NCBI GenBank assembly: GCA_030039655.1
Contig: JASHVC010000795.1
Span: forward strand, 1 to 6,462
DNA from: Xanthobacteraceae bacterium
GTDB lineage: Bacteria; Pseudomonadota; Alphaproteobacteria; Rhizobiales; Xanthobacteraceae
DNA length: 6,462 nt
Direction of reading: 5' to 3'
Under the pieces are notes generated by a model. That model was given only the letters and a program-made list of their open reading frames with translations. It ran no database searches and had not been told where the DNA came from. The position numbers and the translations under genes are program-made. Positions 5,351-6,462 of this stretch are shown one piece after another; within the stretch, counting starts at the first letter, position 1; each line of letters opens with the position of its first letter.

Positions 5351-6462
5351 ATGAACCAGCCTGCCGATCAGGCGACCCACGATCGCCCTCAAAATCCAAC
5401 CCAAAATCGCCCCCAGGCGGAACCGGTCGAGCGCGCTGGCGAGGCGTCGGGCAGCGAGAGCGAGACGCCGTCGACGGCGGCGCTGTTCCTTACCGTCTTC
5501 CCCTCGATCATGCTGCCGATGTTCCTGGCCGTTGCCGACCAGACCATCGTCGCCACAGCGCTGCCGACCATCGCGTCGGAGTTGGGAGAAATCCAGCGCG
5601 CGTCCTGGGTCGTCGTCTCCTATCTGATCGCCAACACCATCGCGGCACCCGTCTACGGACGCCTCGGCGACATGTTTGGCCGCCGCCTCATGATGATCGC
5701 GGCGCTGACAATCTTCATGCTTGGCTCGGTGCTGTGCGCGCTCTCGCCCAACATCGAATGGCTGACGGCGTTTCGCGTGTTGCAGGGGTTTGGCGGCGGC
5801 GGCCTTATGACGCTTTCGCAAGCGCTGATTGGAGAGACTATTCCGCCGCGCGAGCGCGGCCGCTACCAGGGCTATCTCGCCGGCGTGTCGGTGAGCTCGA
5901 GTACGTTCGGTCCAGTCGCCGGTGGCTATCTGACCGAAGCCTTCGGCTGGCAATCGATCTTCTTCGTCAATGTGCCGCTCGGACTGGTCGCCCTCCTGCT
6001 TGTATTGCGCTTGGCAGCGCACCCGGCCGATCAGCGCCGCACCACCTTCGACACACCGGGCCTCTTTCTGTTCATCATGTTCGTGAGCCCAGTCATTCTC
6101 GCGCTTGAACAGCTTCAGCGCTTACAACCGAGCTCGGTGCCGCTGGCGCTCGGTCTTTTGGCTTTCGGCATCCTGGCGCTCGTCGCATTGATCTGGCAGG
6201 AGCGGCACAGCACGTCGCCGCTCATTCCGCCGCGCCTGTTCAGAGAGCCTTCAATTTGGCGCAGCGACGGTTTGGCGGCATGCCATGGCGCGGCGCTGGT
6301 TTCGCTGATCACGTTCCTGCCGATTTATCTGCGCGCAGTCCGCGGCGCGTCGCCGGCCGAGACCGGCCTCATGCTGCTGCCTCTGACTTTTGGCATCGGC
6401 GTTGGTTCGTTGATTACCGGCCAGCTCGTGACCCGAACCGGATGGACGGCCATCTTCCCGTC
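5351..6462 (+). CDS. DHA2 family MFS multidrug transporter, 3' end outside the window
   Basis: This is a second predicted proton-driven exporter of the 14-helix DHA2 group. The frame is open from the ATG at 5351 to the last base: 370 residues plus two bases, about two thirds to three quarters of the usual length. An unusually long polar N-terminus (1-42, rich in Q, P, E and S) precedes helix 1. Family marks are VADQTIVATALPTIASEL (61-78), GRLGDMFGRR (103-112, MFS motif A), RVLQGFGGGGLMTLSQAL (142-159), STFGPVAGGYL (184-194, motif C) and WQSIFFVNVPLGL (200-212). The visible part extends through roughly ten helices, with LIPPRLF (291-297) and ITGQLV (355-360). No adaptor gene lies beside it within the window. 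The start lacks a close ribosome binding site (GAAGGG lies 14 bases upstream), but no better in-frame start exists. It is divergent from the phasin-like gene. Confidence 0.93.
   Translation, partial: MNQPADQATHDRPQNPTQNRPQAEPVERAGEASGSESETPSTAALFLTVFPSIMLPMFLAVADQTIVATALPTIASELGEIQRASWVVVSYLIANTIAAPVYGRLGDMFGRRLMMIAALTIFMLGSVLCALSPNIEWLTAFRVLQGFGGGGLMTLSQALIGETIPPRERGRYQGYLAGVSVSSSTFGPVAGGYLTEAFGWQSIFFVNVPLGLVALLLVLRLAAHPADQRRTTFDTPGLFLFIMFVSPVILALEQLQRLQPSSVPLALGLLAFGILALVALIWQERHSTSPLIPPRLFREPSIWRSDGLAACHGAALVSLITFLPIYLRAVRGASPAETGLMLLPLTFGIGVGSLITGQLVTRTGWTAIFP

Noticed and set aside
5114..6022. 302-codon - strand frame
   Set aside because: It is opposite the second transporter and overlaps the start of the phasin-like gene in another frame; it is His/Arg/Asp-rich without domains.
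5329..6108. 259-codon + strand frame at the second transporter
   Set aside because: It is in a different frame from the MFS protein that starts at 5351 and carries all the family motifs; the Arg/His/Ala-rich product is a shadow.

Overview
The window looks like chromosomal DNA of a GC-rich alphaproteobacterium, most likely of the Bradyrhizobium / Rhodopseudomonas type (Hyphomicrobiales). This rests on codon use, a phasin-like protein, an anti-sigma factor carrying an 'HTVKPWF' motif, and a small conserved protein starting 'MCDFSL'. All of these are remembered family patterns rather than search results. No tRNA, rRNA, CRISPR array, insertion sequence or phage gene is visible.

Left part (1-3938, all + strand). 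The window opens inside the 3' part of a membrane anti-sigma factor gene. After 117 bases comes a two-gene efflux unit: an EmrA-like (HlyD family) membrane-fusion adaptor and, overlapping it by ATGA, an EmrB-like 14-helix DHA2 major facilitator pump. A 58-base gap with two back-to-back GC hairpins leads to a small secreted cupredoxin with a complete type 1 copper ligand set (His77, Cys127, His130, Met135). The same orientation and short gaps suggest one stress-response cluster: a sigma/anti-sigma switch, a drug or toxic-compound pump across the inner membrane, and a periplasmic copper protein.

Middle part (3939-4784). A stretch of 324 bases without a clear large gene holds alternating GCAGGC/GCCTGC inverted repeats and a possible 45-codon gene on the - strand. 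Next is a conserved 137-residue protein of unknown function with a strong ribosome binding site. A good rho-independent terminator, probably working in both directions, separates it from the convergent gene that follows.

Right part (4785-6462). A phasin-like gene on the - strand diverges from a second DHA2 family MFS transporter on the + strand, which runs off the window. The 137-base divergent region carries a consensus TATAAT box facing the phasin gene and two odd-centred palindromes whose centres are exactly 30 bases apart, a layout that suggests an operator pair. The second transporter has no adaptor gene beside it within the window.

Nothing here is clearly a wholly new system. The most interesting points are the linkage of sigma control, an EmrAB-type pump and a cupredoxin; the twin palindromes; and the small - strand frame at 4052-4189.
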